Below, in pieces: positions 8,966-17,695 of a DNA stretch of 21,204 nt (its first letter is position 1; each line of letters opens with the position of its first letter). This DNA is from Elysia marginata (lineage: Eukaryota; Mollusca; Gastropoda; Plakobranchidae), in the NCBI GenBank assembly GCA_019649035.1, contig BMAT01002748.1, positions 86,418-107,621 on the forward strand. The letters are read 5' to 3'. The notes under the pieces were generated by a model that saw only the letters and a program-made list of their open reading frames with translations, made no database searches and was not told where the DNA came from. The translations under genes and the position numbers were made by a program.

Positions 8966-9437
8966 GAGAAAGGACGCAACCTTGCCGGACTCCTCTTTTT
9001 AAATTCTGGTATGCGCTGGTTTCTCCTTCAACTCGCATTGCTGCCGTTTGTTCCCAATATATATTTCTGATAACTCTGAGGTCTTTTCCATCTATCTTTA
9101 TCTGTGTTAAATCTTTCATAATTTCATCATGTCTCACCCTGTCAAATGCCTTTGTGTAGTCTATAAAGCAAAGGTAAACATCTTTTTGCACTTCTATTGC
9201 TTTCTGTATCAACGTGCGCAATGTATATATTACGTTTGTTATTCCCTTTCCTTCTACAAAACCATACTGTTCATCCGCTATCTCTGGTTTGATTTTACTT
9301 CTAATCCTCATCATGACAACTCTCAGAAGAATTTTTGTCACGTGGCTCATTAAACTTATCGTACAATGGAGTTTGCATTCTGTGGCTCCTGGCTTCTTTG
9401 GAAGTGCAATGAAGACCTGGACTTCGTTGTCTTGAAA
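8892..9437 (-). pseudogene. Reverse transcriptase, fingers/palm part of the LINE relic
   Basis: The minus-strand frame carries KPGATECKLHCTISL, EQYGFVEGKG, CFIDYTKAFD and RQGCVLSPDLF in the order expected for a LINE reverse transcriptase. The open frame continues upstream to 9572, but the codons before about 9437 are not RT-like, which marks the 5' truncation point. The frame ends in the duplicated segment at 8896-8965. The motif A aspartates are present. Confidence 0.8.
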
Positions 9438-9580
9438 TAATGAGTTCAAACCTAGCAAAGCCAAAAAAAAAAAAACCTCAAACGTATACAAAACTTCAAA
9501 TGATGACAATTTTGGATTATAGGCTTTGATTGTGCATGGACGTTTCCAACATATATAATATATATGCAACAATTAAATGT

Positions 9581-9611
9581 ATTCATTTTTTTTCGTTTTT
9601 ACTTGCTCCAG
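9581..9611 (+). promoter_or_regulatory. Strong 3' splice site upstream of the LysM coding exon
   Basis: A long T-rich tract with few interruptions runs into TTGCTCCAG, giving a textbook acceptor with exon sequence starting at 9612. It implies an upstream non-coding exon not identified in this window. A weaker alternative acceptor, TTAATTTAG, ends at 9751 and would give a 24-base leader that lacks both upstream ORFs. Confidence 0.6.
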
Positions 9612-9653
9612 ATGTTCCACTTGATCAAGAATGCAGAATATTGCAGAATGTAA
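9612..9653 (+). CDS. Upstream ORF 1 in the predicted 5' leader
   Basis: The ATG is the first three bases of the predicted exon, and the frame encodes 13 codons (begins MFHLIKN) before TAA. It closes well before the main start at 9775. If the 9611 acceptor is used it could reduce or regulate translation of the LysM protein. Its peptide has no recognisable similarity. Confidence 0.3.
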   Translation: MFHLIKNAEYCRM

Positions 9654-9676
9654 AAGATTTGGATCAAGAAATCTGA

Positions 9677-9703
9677 ATGATCATGGATAGAACTGGTATT
9701 TGA
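9677..9703 (+). CDS. Upstream ORF 2 in the predicted 5' leader
   Basis: ATG at 9677 opens an 8-codon frame (MIMDRTGI) ending in TGA at 9701-9703, 71 bases before the main start. It is present only if transcripts include 9612-9750. It is likely to matter only through reinitiation or scanning. Confidence 0.28.
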   Translation: MIMDRTGI

Positions 9704-9774
9704 ATTTTTGTTGGTATTTGTATAAAAACCTGATTGTGACTATTAATTTAGTGATAGCTCCAACCTCTGTACTA

Positions 9775-10119
9775 ATGGCATCTGGCTATCTTCGAGGGAT
9801 ATCTGCTCCTCTTGTCCCAAGCAGTAAAGGAAAGAAACATCGGACAGGGAAGAAAAAAGGAGATGGACATGAACTCTACAATGGAGCTCAAGTTCAAAAT
9901 GTAAAAGCAGCAAGAGTTTATGTTTTTGGGGACTCAAACTTGGCTGAGGATGATGAAAATGTTGAGTTTGAGATGCCAACAATGTCCATGTCACGACACA
10001 GGGGGGCATCTGCATTTGCCCAGGAAGCAAGTTTTGAGGATGAACAGCCCACTTACTTTGAGAGAGAAATTGGTGAAGGTGAAACACTTCAGGCAATTGC
10101 TCTCAAGTATGCATGTCCA
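9775..10119 (+). CDS. LYSMD3: LysM-domain membrane protein (LYSMD3/4 family), first coding exon
   Basis: This exon encodes residues 1-115 of a 307-residue protein. The family consists of single-pass membrane proteins with one LysM (N-acetylglucosamine/chitin-type glycan-binding) domain; human LYSMD3 is reported to bind chitin and has a similar total length. The start MASGYLRG at 9775 is the first ATG in this frame; the frame opens upstream only through a TTG at 9700. Residues 20-29 are basic. VYVFGDSN (48-55) with the acidic run that follows matches the conserved FGxSxxD/E patch of LYSMD3. The LysM starts near residue 94 (YFEREIGEGETLQAIALKY) and is interrupted after CP by donor CCA|GTAAGT. 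The paralogue (3 or 4) is not certain. Confidence 0.9.
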
Positions 10120-10844
10120 GTAAGTAGTTAAGTTTAACATAGGTACAAAATCTATCCCTCAGCCACGTAAAGAATGGCCAACTTAAATACATTAAAGCAT
10201 ATTGCAGTTCATTTTGCTACCTCTCAGTTAAAAAAAAATACCACAAAAAGTGACAAAATAGGCTTTTGAAATGCACAATACACTGCCATAGTTTTTTCCT
10301 CATGGAATGTGACACAACTGAAGTTAATTGAACCACTTTAAAACAATTAACTTCTACTTTACTGCCGACAATAAATCCACATGTAAGTCAAGTTTACCCT
10401 GAAAGAGACTCAAAATATTTTGAATTTGGGGGTTGTATTTGCGGTAATCATGTTTATTTTGCTTTTACAGTTTTGAGTTTAACATTTAAAAACTTCATAA
10501 AAATTATTTGTACTTTAGTGGAATTCAAACCTCATGGGAATAAGAAAAAGTTAAATTAACGGGATTCAATTTCAAATTATACTCAAAGGACTAGGTTTAT
10601 TTATTAATGCACTTCTCAGCTCTGCAGCACCTTTCCACTCCTGGCGCATCTTTGTCTTCTGCAGCATCGCTACCACATTGCCCACACCAAGCCACTTTGC
10701 CATGCCATCAGTCAGCCTCTCTCTCTGTCTACCTCTACAGCGTCTACCCGTCATCATTCCCGTTATTATCACGTTTTCTAGTTTTTCCTGTCTCATGATA
10801 TGGTTTATTATTTGATCTAAAACTTTAACCAATTGTATTTTCAG
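10120..10844 (+). other. Intron 2 of the LysM gene (725 bp, phase 0)
   Basis: The donor GTAAGT begins at 10120 and the acceptor TATTTTCAG ends at 10844. Joining 10119 to 10845 restores an uninterrupted LysM domain reading CPVSELKRLNN. The intron contains an antisense LINE tail (10575-10830) and otherwise AT-rich sequence. Confidence 0.85.
10575..10830 (-). pseudogene. LINE C-terminal tail, antisense in the LysM-gene intron
   Basis: The minus-strand translation reads HIMRQEKLENVIITGMM, then RRCRGRQRERLTDGMAKWL, then MRQEWKGAAE. This is the characteristic tail that follows the thumb in many non-LTR reverse transcriptases (GHIMR...L...GxRxRGRQ...W). It ends in an AATAAATAAA-like tail near 10591. 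The upstream parts are missing, so it is a short 5'-truncated copy, and its sequence differs enough from the 8011-9437 relic to be another family or subfamily. Its 5' edge lies within about 15-40 bases of the exon 3 acceptor. Confidence 0.7.
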
Positions 10845-11423
10845 GTATCTGAACTTAAGAGGCTCAACAACTTAATACAAGACCAAGAATTTTTTGGACT
10901 AAAAGTCTTAAAGGTGCCCATGAGGAAGCATGGGGTTTTGTCAGAGGAAGTGGCCAAGCATGCCTCTACTATTAAGATCAGCTCATCGGGTCATTTACGA
11001 GGTGCAGAGGCTTTTTCTCCCACCTCAGATGAGGACTTGTACGGAAGCTACTTTGAAGACAGCGATTCCCACCCTGACCTAAGTGACCCAGAGACACAAT
11101 TGAAGGTGATGCGGACATTGAGCATACGTGACAACATGTCCTCCCAGGGCAGAGAGGCAGAAAAGTTCCTTCAGAAAATGGATTCAGACTTGGCTAAAAT
11201 AAAGCAAGACTCTAGGAAGGAGCGAGAGTCCCTGAGCGAGGTGATCTCTGTTCTCACCAACAAAAGCTTTCACCCTTTGGAGTCGTCTCGCCCTGGAGGA
11301 TCAAACAAGCATAACGGTGCGGACTGCGGTATAAGCTGGTGGTCCATCATGGTCTATTCTTTGATTGTTGGCATAATAGTGCCTATTCTTTTCCTCATAT
11401 ATTTTTTCTTTTTCAAGTCTTGA
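10845..11423 (+). CDS. LYSMD3: LysM-domain membrane protein (LYSMD3/4 family), last coding exon
   Basis: This exon encodes residues 116-307 and the TGA stop. It completes the LysM domain (VSELKRLNNLIQDQEFFGL to about residue 141), followed by a serine- and acid-rich stretch (about 156-200). A helical region follows (about 215-255) with KFLQKMDSDLAKIKQ and RESLSEVISVL, matching the conserved FLxxxDxDxxxI...RExLxEVxxxL block of the family. A membrane segment preceded by a tryptophan pair covers 280-304 (SWWSIMVYSLIVGIIVPILF and on). The chain ends two residues later, whereas vertebrate LYSMD3 has a long tail after the membrane segment. Location is probably Golgi, vesicle or plasma membrane by family. 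Confidence 0.92.
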   Translation, partial: VSELKRLNNLIQDQEFFGLKVLKVPMRKHGVLSEEVAKHASTIKISSSGHLRGAEAFSPTSDEDLYGSYFEDSDSHPDLSDPETQLKVMRTLSIRDNMSSQGREAEKFLQKMDSDLAKIKQDSRKERESLSEVISVLTNKSFHPLESSRPGGSNKHNGADCGISWWSIMVYSLIVGIIVPILFLIYFFFFKS

Positions 11424-12381
11424 TACCGTACTGTCCTGGCAATTAGTAATAATGGATACAAAGACTACCATTAGCTTTGTTACAAGATGATTTTTATTGT
11501 TTTGCAAGTTAATGTTTTTTTATTTTAAAGTATTGCTTGTTGAAGCTCTTGTCAGTCATTTTAAGTTTTTTAACTCTCTTTTGTGGGAACAAGTCTTTTG
11601 GAGGTCAGTAAATGATTGGAAATTACCACTAGGCCATCCTTAGTGCCTGTTGATTAAGATTAAGACTGCATGAATAGTCTTTGTAGTTTCTACTAATGGT
11701 AACTCCTACATAAACAGCAGTGGCGCTAATCAAATAAATTAATATATTGATACTTAAATATCAGTGGATACACCGAAAGCACCATCTATTGGCGATCAAT
11801 AGCAGCTCACTGGCATTTAATCAATTACCTGGCAGCTACTTAGCAATGTAATTCTAAGTGGATATAAAAAAAAAAATCATTTCTGTCATGCAGCATCTCC
11901 TCTACTCTGTCTGCCTGTCTCTCCTCAGTTCTTCACTCACTTGCCTTTGTTATCTATCATTCATTCATTACCAGTACCTCATTTTCTCTCATGCCGCCTT
12001 TTTATTTGTGTTACTTTCTTTCTTTACCATTCTTTTATATTTGCCATCTCTCCATATTCCTCTTTCATCGGTAATCTCAATCTTTTCCTCTCCTTACCTG
12101 CAAATCTCTGTGTTAATTTAACTCATATTCATTTGTTATTCTATTGTTCTAAAAAAACTGTAAGCCCATTGGCCCATAATTTTGAACTTATAAATAAGGC
12201 TTGCAATCAGGGGACTTCTTTGCGGTAGGGCAATCACTGAATCAGTCCTTGAAATCTTATTTGTTCTTACTCTTAGGAAAGAAAGATTTTAAAAAATTGA
12301 AACTTATGACCTCTTCCCTGCATCTTTCTATTGTACACTTGATGTCATATTCTCTGTTTCAGCAAGTCACTCCTCAATAAA
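11424..12381 (+). other. 3' UTR of the LysM gene, proximal part
   Basis: No coding similarity is visible after the stop. AATAAA occurs at 11733-11738 without an obvious GU-rich follow-up, and at 12376-12381 followed at once by ACTGTGTCCGTG, which makes the latter the better proximal poly(A) signal. A pyrimidine-rich tract spans about 11880-12120 and produces hydrophobic open frames that are only compositional. Confidence 0.5.
12376..12381 (+). terminator. Candidate proximal poly(A) signal
   Basis: A canonical AATAAA with a GU-rich element (TGTGTCCGTG) within 15 bases downstream, 953 bases after the LysM stop codon. Confidence 0.35.
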
Positions 12382-12599
12382 TTTACTGTGTCCGTGAAAG
12401 CCCATTCCTTGAAGTATTCACTCTCTATTTCACAATGTTGGAAAGCTTTGCTCTGTCAACATAGGCCTGTCACTGAAGTATGGCCTTAATGGATTCTCAT
12501 CAAGGGATTTCAACTATTACTAAAATAATAGAATCTCTTTTTAAAAACCCCTAAGTGGCTAAACCTGAAAATTTGCTGAAACAAACCCATAAATGCAAA

Positions 12600-12767
12600 G
12601 TCCTTTATCTTATGCTAAACCGAGCTGTGAGAAATGGAGGTGGTGGAGTTTATGCTACTCTGCCAGATGGAACTACACTAGAAAGATCTTTCGTCTGCGG
12701 AATGAGGTGCACCAACTATAAGGCAGAAATAGAAGCCATCAAGGAAGCCCTAAACATGGTCAATAAC
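12600..12767 (+). pseudogene. RNase H domain shard of a retrotransposon
   Basis: The + frame reads VLYLMLNRAVRNGGGGVYAT, then a variable loop and CTNYKAEIEAIKEALNMV. This matches the first half of an RNase H domain as found after the reverse transcriptase in some LINEs (YTDGS...NGGAGVY...NYKAEIEAI). The first catalytic aspartate of the YTDGS motif is lost (YLMLN); the glutamate in YKAEIEA is kept. The rest of the domain is not found downstream. The frame opens from a GTG at 12555. It is an isolated relic and not a host gene. Confidence 0.65.
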
Positions 12768-14163
12768 AAAATTTTTCACCCTCTTTTTTTTTGTATAAAA
12801 TCTGAAAACAGGTTTTATAGATCTAAAAGTACACACAAATCATAACCTTATGATCACGCAAACAAGATTAGTCCAGGCCAGGAGATATTCACCAAGTTGA
12901 AAGAAGAAAGATTGTTCTTTAAGTGGAGGGTCTCTCACTAAACTTTTGACAACTATGTATCAAGGCCCAGTTGGCCTACTCGTGGGTACCACTGTTAGTG
13001 CCAAGTTTGCATGGGTTTGTGCGATTAACATAGGGTTGGACACGTACCAAAAGGCATTGGGATTTTAATGGGATTGGCCTATGAGCAAAGAGAGATAGAG
13101 GGAGGGGGCAGTGAGGCAAAAATCATGCGTCAATTTGAATCGGTTCTTAGCCCCTGCAAACTCAGTTATAAAAAGTTGCAAGTGACCAGTTTTCTTAAGT
13201 TTAAACAATTTTGGTTTTGCACCAATGCTCATTTACTTGTGAATGAAATGGATCGGATCTGGAATCAAACTAAGATATGAAGGTTTCCCACCCTATTCAA
13301 CATTTCTTATCAAAGGAATGTGGTATGTCTTTCACTATTGTTCTTTTGTTTGCTCCTATTCCTAGCTAAGCATGATGCCTTTAAGGATGTCTTGTGTAAG
13401 CCTATGTTTTTGGTATGCAAATGCTGCCATGTTTGTGATACTATTTGATATTTTGTGTAAAGCATGTGTCTGACTCTGAAACAGGTTTTCTTTTGTCAGA
13501 AAAATATAATCTTAAAATATCTTGGGGCCCTTCAAAACTTCTATGTGTACAAAAAGGTTCAGTGCGTAGCTTTCAAAACCTGCACAAAAATTTGCACATC
13601 CTGTTTATAAAGAACTTGCTCTTAGGGAAAGTTATGTTGGGAGGGTTTTAAATTTTAAAATTTTTTTTGGGGAGAATTGATTCTTTATCATAGTTTATGC
13701 TTTGACTTGAGATCAACTGTGCACTGCGGTTTTTTAATTTTATGTAAACTGTTTAAAAAGAGTTAGCTTACGCAATATTTAAGACACAAATTGTTTTGGC
13801 TGTACATATTTAGTTAAGATATAATTTTAAAATGTCTTCGGGGCTGTACAAAATTTCCATCCATGAGTATACTTAGTAACTATAAAAAGGTTTACCTGCG
13901 TAGCATTTGATGCCTTGTCAGTGTGAGGTATGGTACATTACTTTATCAAGCGCTTCCACAAATTGAGTTGACTTTGTGCTGGGTGATATATATTCAAGTT
14001 GAGAAGTTTTGACATTTTCTATCAAATGATCAAAAGTTTACCAAAATTGCTCTTGGTTTATACTGCAAGTTTATGATGTTAAATGTATTATATAACCATA
14101 AACTAGTTAGATGGCAGCTAATATCGAGCTGATCAACTAGAGGACTAGTTGGTGATTCATTTA
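12768..14163. other. AT-rich non-coding stretch
   Basis: No gene is recognised. Open frames at 13068-13280 and 13445-13651 show no domain. The + strand is visibly T/G-rich, compatible with transcribed 3' flank. Confidence 0.45.
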
Positions 14164-14220
14164 ACCCTTTGTAATTTGAAATCGTCAAGTACGTTGTTCT
14201 TCATCATTTTTACAAAGGGT
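14164..14220. repeat. Stem-loop with perfect 11-bp arms
   Basis: ACCCTTTGTAA (14164-14174) is the exact reverse complement of 14210-14220, leaving a 35-base loop. There is no GC-rich stem or poly-T to suggest a terminator. It could be a small transcript hairpin or a decayed MITE terminus. Confidence 0.45.
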
Positions 14221-14350
14221 CTCACTGATCATCAATCTCTATACAGATCATAAACAAGATATTAAAATAGTTTATGTTTCTTGTCTAAAGAACTTTTAGC
14301 ATATTTCAAAACTGCACAAGTACGCTCATTTTGTGGGAATGCCAGACATG

Positions 14351-14860
14351 CAGTGGAAACCTCCAAAACCAAAGCATGATAATTCAAAACTTGAAGATTG
14401 CTAGGTGTTAGGTTTTTATTTCCTCTTTGGTTGTGTTAAGTAATATATAACTTAATCATTATCACATATATTTTTTTTTATCTGATAATTCAAATTAAGA
14501 AAGTTCAATTATATTAATAGGTAGTTTATGTGACATGAGGAAAGTTTTAGTTACCCTCAGATCCTTAGCACTGGTAGTTTCACTTCTCTTATCTAAAACA
14601 TAAAACACTTGTGATCAACTGTCACGGCACAAAGTTGCCCTCACAGAACCCACACAGAAGTGTGTATAACCCATTATGAAGTCAATTTTATCTTTTGTAT
14701 ATATATACAAGGGGAAGGTGAGAGAGACTTGCTATTATAAATAATAGAACAGAAAAGTGGCATACTTAATATCTGACTCAGAGTCTTTTACTCCTTTAGT
14801 ATAATTTGAATCCGCTTGATTGAAAAATTTTCCTTCATTTGAGTGATGGGGTTTCCACTG
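14351..14860. mobile_element. Pogo/Tigger-like MITE, copy 1
   Basis: The left terminus is CAGTGGAAACCTCC and the reverse complement of the right terminus is CAGTGGAAACCCCA, so 12 of 14 bases match. The right flank is TA (14861-14862) and the left flank is TG, a one-step decay of TA. Internal TATAATTTGAATCC and ATAATTCAAA words are shared with copy 2 at 18970-19398. There is no coding capacity. Length is 510 bp. Confidence 0.75.
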
Positions 14861-15256
14861 TATGTTTTTTTTTTCTGCCCCACAAATCAGTTGGGCTTCC
14901 ATGATGCTTTTAAGGGGGCAATAGTAAACTGTATGTGTCAAGGTTGACAAGCCAATTTTGTAAACATTTTATGAATTAGATGTAGGGCACAAATGACTTT
15001 TACAACCCATTTAAACCAATACTGGGTCATCTAAATATTTTCTGATATCCCATTTTAAAAAAAATTTAAATGTCACACTCGCACTGTAGCTAAACAAAAA
15101 AATGTTTTATCCAAAATGAATTTTGTGGGCCCTAGAGTTTTAAAGAAAATAAAAGTTGAAAGGGGTATCATATTAGTTTCAGTGAATTTTTATTTTCTCT
15201 TAGAAGCAACCAAGTGTTGTTACTGCTTGGAGAAATGCAATTAACAATGGCTTAAC
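14861..15256. other. Non-coding stretch, nothing recognised
   Basis: AT-rich sequence between the MITE and the short tandem array at 15257. No open frame, RNA box or paired repeat is evident. Confidence 0.4.
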
Positions 15257-15465
15257 ACATAGGGGACCAGAGAGCGTATACTTGAATGAGATTCTCAAAC
15301 ATAAAGGACCAGCAACAAGTATACATAAAGAACCAGAACAAGTATACTTGTATTAAAATCTTATCTAGTTTTTTCCTTTCAAGTCCTCCAACTAAAAGTA
15401 TATATAGGAAGTTAGATATAGGTGAGACTGTCTAAAACGTTAGATCTAGGTGAAGACTCTGGTCC
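15257..15465. repeat. Short tandem array bounded by GGACCAGAG inverted pair
   Basis: A unit starting ACATAAAGGACCAG and ending AAGTATAC recurs at 15299 and 15323 (spacing 24), with a diverged third copy at 15257 (ACATAGGGGACCAG). GGACCAGAG at 15264-15272 is the exact reverse complement of CTCTGGTCC at 15457-15465, giving a loose inverted boundary. AGATCTAG occurs at 15442. The nature of the structure is unknown. Confidence 0.4.
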
Positions 15466-17353
15466 TTTGGGAAATATAATAGACGTTAATCCGGGCTTCT
15501 CAGTTGTTGGCAAGAGCTGCTTTTGTAGAATTTCCTCAAGATTTAAAAATCTTTTAAAAAATATCCTTAGTCTTCATGTATATACGACTATTTTTAAATT
15601 GCCGTTTATCAAGCACATAGACAATATTAAGTGCACAAATATTTTTTAATGCTGCAAAAACCTCTCGATTGTTAATTTCTTTGTTTTTGCGATTATTTTA
15701 CTCTGTGATCCTTTGTTTTAATATGAATAAAAAAAAACTTATCCATGTCTTTATTCATTCAATGCTATTGTATAAGAGGAAACTATAATGCAAAATGATG
15801 TCTTGAATTTATATAAATATAATGTTATTAGAACCTAATGCAGCCTATGTTTAATTAAACTGAAAGAGGCGCTTAATCTATGTCAGACTTTCTTCCTAAA
15901 CACAATGCACATTATTTGTCATTATATTGGTTTCAACATGAAAATATGTGTGTAAGATGGGAATCGAGGTATTAAAGTGCTCTCAATTATACCCACATAG
16001 TTTTGCTTCTATACTATTGGTTTATGGTGACCATTCAGTTTGGTTTTAGAGAATTCAAAGAATGTGCCTGTTTCTAAAACTATTTTACTAATAAGTAGTA
16101 CTGATTCATGATAGCTTTAGAATAGTGAAAATGAAAAGCGACATTTTTTTTATGGCCGTGATTTCTTTCCATAAGAATCTTTTGCTAAATTTGAGATAAT
16201 TTATATAATTACAAAGGAATCAGGCCTGATTGGAATTGTTTGTTGTTTTTTATGTATCTTGAATTTCAAGATATGCCTTAAAGTTTAACAAGTTTGGGTT
16301 TGAGATATGCTGCGGCGTAGCATTCCATGACATCACTCATTTTTTCTTCTTATTAAAATTACAGGTTGTCGACTCATCGATTATTCATGTGCGTTTTTAA
16401 ATTATTCTTGTTTACTGCCATAAATTATCAACACAAATGATGTCTTAAAATTAAATACCATAAAGATCATATAAATATATTTCAAATAATATCGTTAATA
16501 TTATTTTGTGGTCTGAGGTAAGGTAATTTAACCATGCATTCAAATTCTATAAGCTGCCTCAACAGTTTTCAATATTTATCACTTCTTTGTTAGGAAAAAA
16601 AACAAATATAGTGCAAAATTCTTTGCAATTTCAAGGTGAAAGAATAGTATACACAAAACAAAATATTAACATATATTTAACAGTGGGGCTTTAAGATGGT
16701 GAAAGCTCTGTACCTGTTTTAAAAAAATGCATTAACATGCAAAAAAAAAAGGGAAAAAGTTCACATTCGCTCATAAACAAAGTTTCTATGATAATTTTGA
16801 TTTTGTTTATTGGGGTTTTGTTTTATTATGTAGCATCTAGTTGATAACATTATTCTTAAATTCATGGGAACTTCATGATTATGTACAAATCTGTATGATT
16901 TTAAAGACAATTTATTTACCTTGTGACGTATTCGGTCCTAAATGTGAGTGCTAAGCATTCTCTTGTGTGACTTCCAATGAGCCATTATTAGAAGTAATAA
17001 TGAATATGGCTTGAATTTGTATATATTGGTGACAAGTGGTGAAAAAACTTAATGATTCTTTAAAAGGCAAATTTATGTAAACACACCCTCTATTTTCATT
17101 GCACTTTTTTGCATTGGTTTAATGGACTTTCATCATCACACAATTTATAAGTGATTGGTTTTCAAGTATTTTATTGTTTGGAAATTTAAGATGTGAGCTA
17201 AATTACTGTTTTTTAGTTTTTGCTCAGGTTTTTTTTTCCTTTAAGGTTACCAGGCAAACTCAAATCTGTTTACAGTTTAGCGAATGTTTGTGGATGTGAG
17301 ATGATTAGGCAAGTGCAAAATTAAATCCAAAACTTAATGTTTGGTGATGAGTT
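15466..17353. other. Long AT-rich non-coding stretch
   Basis: No gene or paired terminal repeats are seen. An acceptor-like TTCTTCTTATTAAAATTACAG ends at 16364, but no coding sequence follows. AATAAA at 15726 lacks a clear downstream GU element. The + strand remains T-rich. Confidence 0.45.
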
Positions 17354-17695
17354 TGGGACAGCGTGTCAGTGTTGTTAGAGTGTCGGGACTCAATTCGGAG
17401 GTTGCGGGTTCGATTCCCAACCATGTTATGTTGCAATTGCCCTGGGAAAGCAATTTACTCTAACTTTCCTCACTCCACCCACCTGTAAAATGGGTACCCT
17501 TGCTATAGGCAATTCTTGAATTTGTGATAATTGATATGCACCTGCAACACTTTCCATATGGGTTTAAAGTGGCCCTCAAATGGTCTGGTCTGCTGGGGTA
17601 TCAGTGGCGTCACAGTTATGCTGAGTAACAAAGCCAAACTTCTTGGAGGGGATTAATAGTGTATAATAAAGTAAATAAATAAAATTAAAAAATAA
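17354..17695 (+). mobile_element. tRNA-derived SINE
   Basis: The head resembles a tRNA: a box A-like TGTCAGTGTTG at 17364-17374 and a perfect box B GGTTCGATTCC at 17407-17417, about 32 bases apart, as in an internal RNA polymerase III promoter. A tRNA-unrelated body follows, with TTTCCTCACTCCACCCACCT and AAATGGGTACCC, which I associate with repeats common in mollusc genomes (from memory, not verified). The 3' end is an A-rich (TAAA)n tract at about 17660-17695. It is not an intact tRNA gene because the acceptor stem and anticodon arm do not pair properly. Confidence 0.75.

Larger units (their letters stand above)
8011..9437 (-). mobile_element. 5'-truncated non-LTR retrotransposon (LINE), dead copy
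   Basis: Reading the minus strand from about 9437, the fragment begins inside the reverse transcriptase (FIALPKKPGATECKLHCTIS). It continues with FIDYTKAFDRVRH (palm motif A), GVRQGCVLSPDLF (motif B), YADDIVLIAE (the catalytic box) and a thumb region ending near LRRMMRIP at 8336. Past a stop it still reads GHIMRRE-like C-terminal sequence with several stops, and ends at a (CAT)n tract at 8011-8030, which is (ATG)n in element orientation. A short trinucleotide tail instead of poly(A) is typical of some LINE clades such as RTE-like ones. The endonuclease and 5' end are missing. The clade is not resolved. Confidence 0.85.

Noticed and set aside
9129..9435. Two + strand open frames over the LINE relic
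   Set aside because: They are antisense shadows of the reverse-transcriptase frame on the minus strand.
9700..9774. N-terminal extension of the LysM protein from position 9700
   Set aside because: The only upstream in-frame initiator is TTG, and the 25 extra residues do not resemble the family. ATG at 9775 begins a family-like N-terminus.
9743..10096. Minus-strand open frame of 117 codons opposite the first LysM coding exon
   Set aside because: It is an antisense shadow of a well-supported coding exon and has no recognisable domain.
11858..12228. Two overlapping hydrophobic + strand open frames that look like membrane proteins
   Set aside because: They come from a pyrimidine-rich 3' UTR tract in two frames at once; the hydrophobicity is compositional and no ATG-led, domain-bearing protein emerges.
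13068..13651. Open frames of about 70 codons downstream of the RNase H shard, considered as its continuation
   Set aside because: I could not find the second half of an RNase H domain or any other motif in them.
16340..16400. Splice acceptor-like pyrimidine tract ending ATTACAG at 16364
   Set aside because: The sequence after it is stop-rich in all frames and shows no coding character or matching donor.
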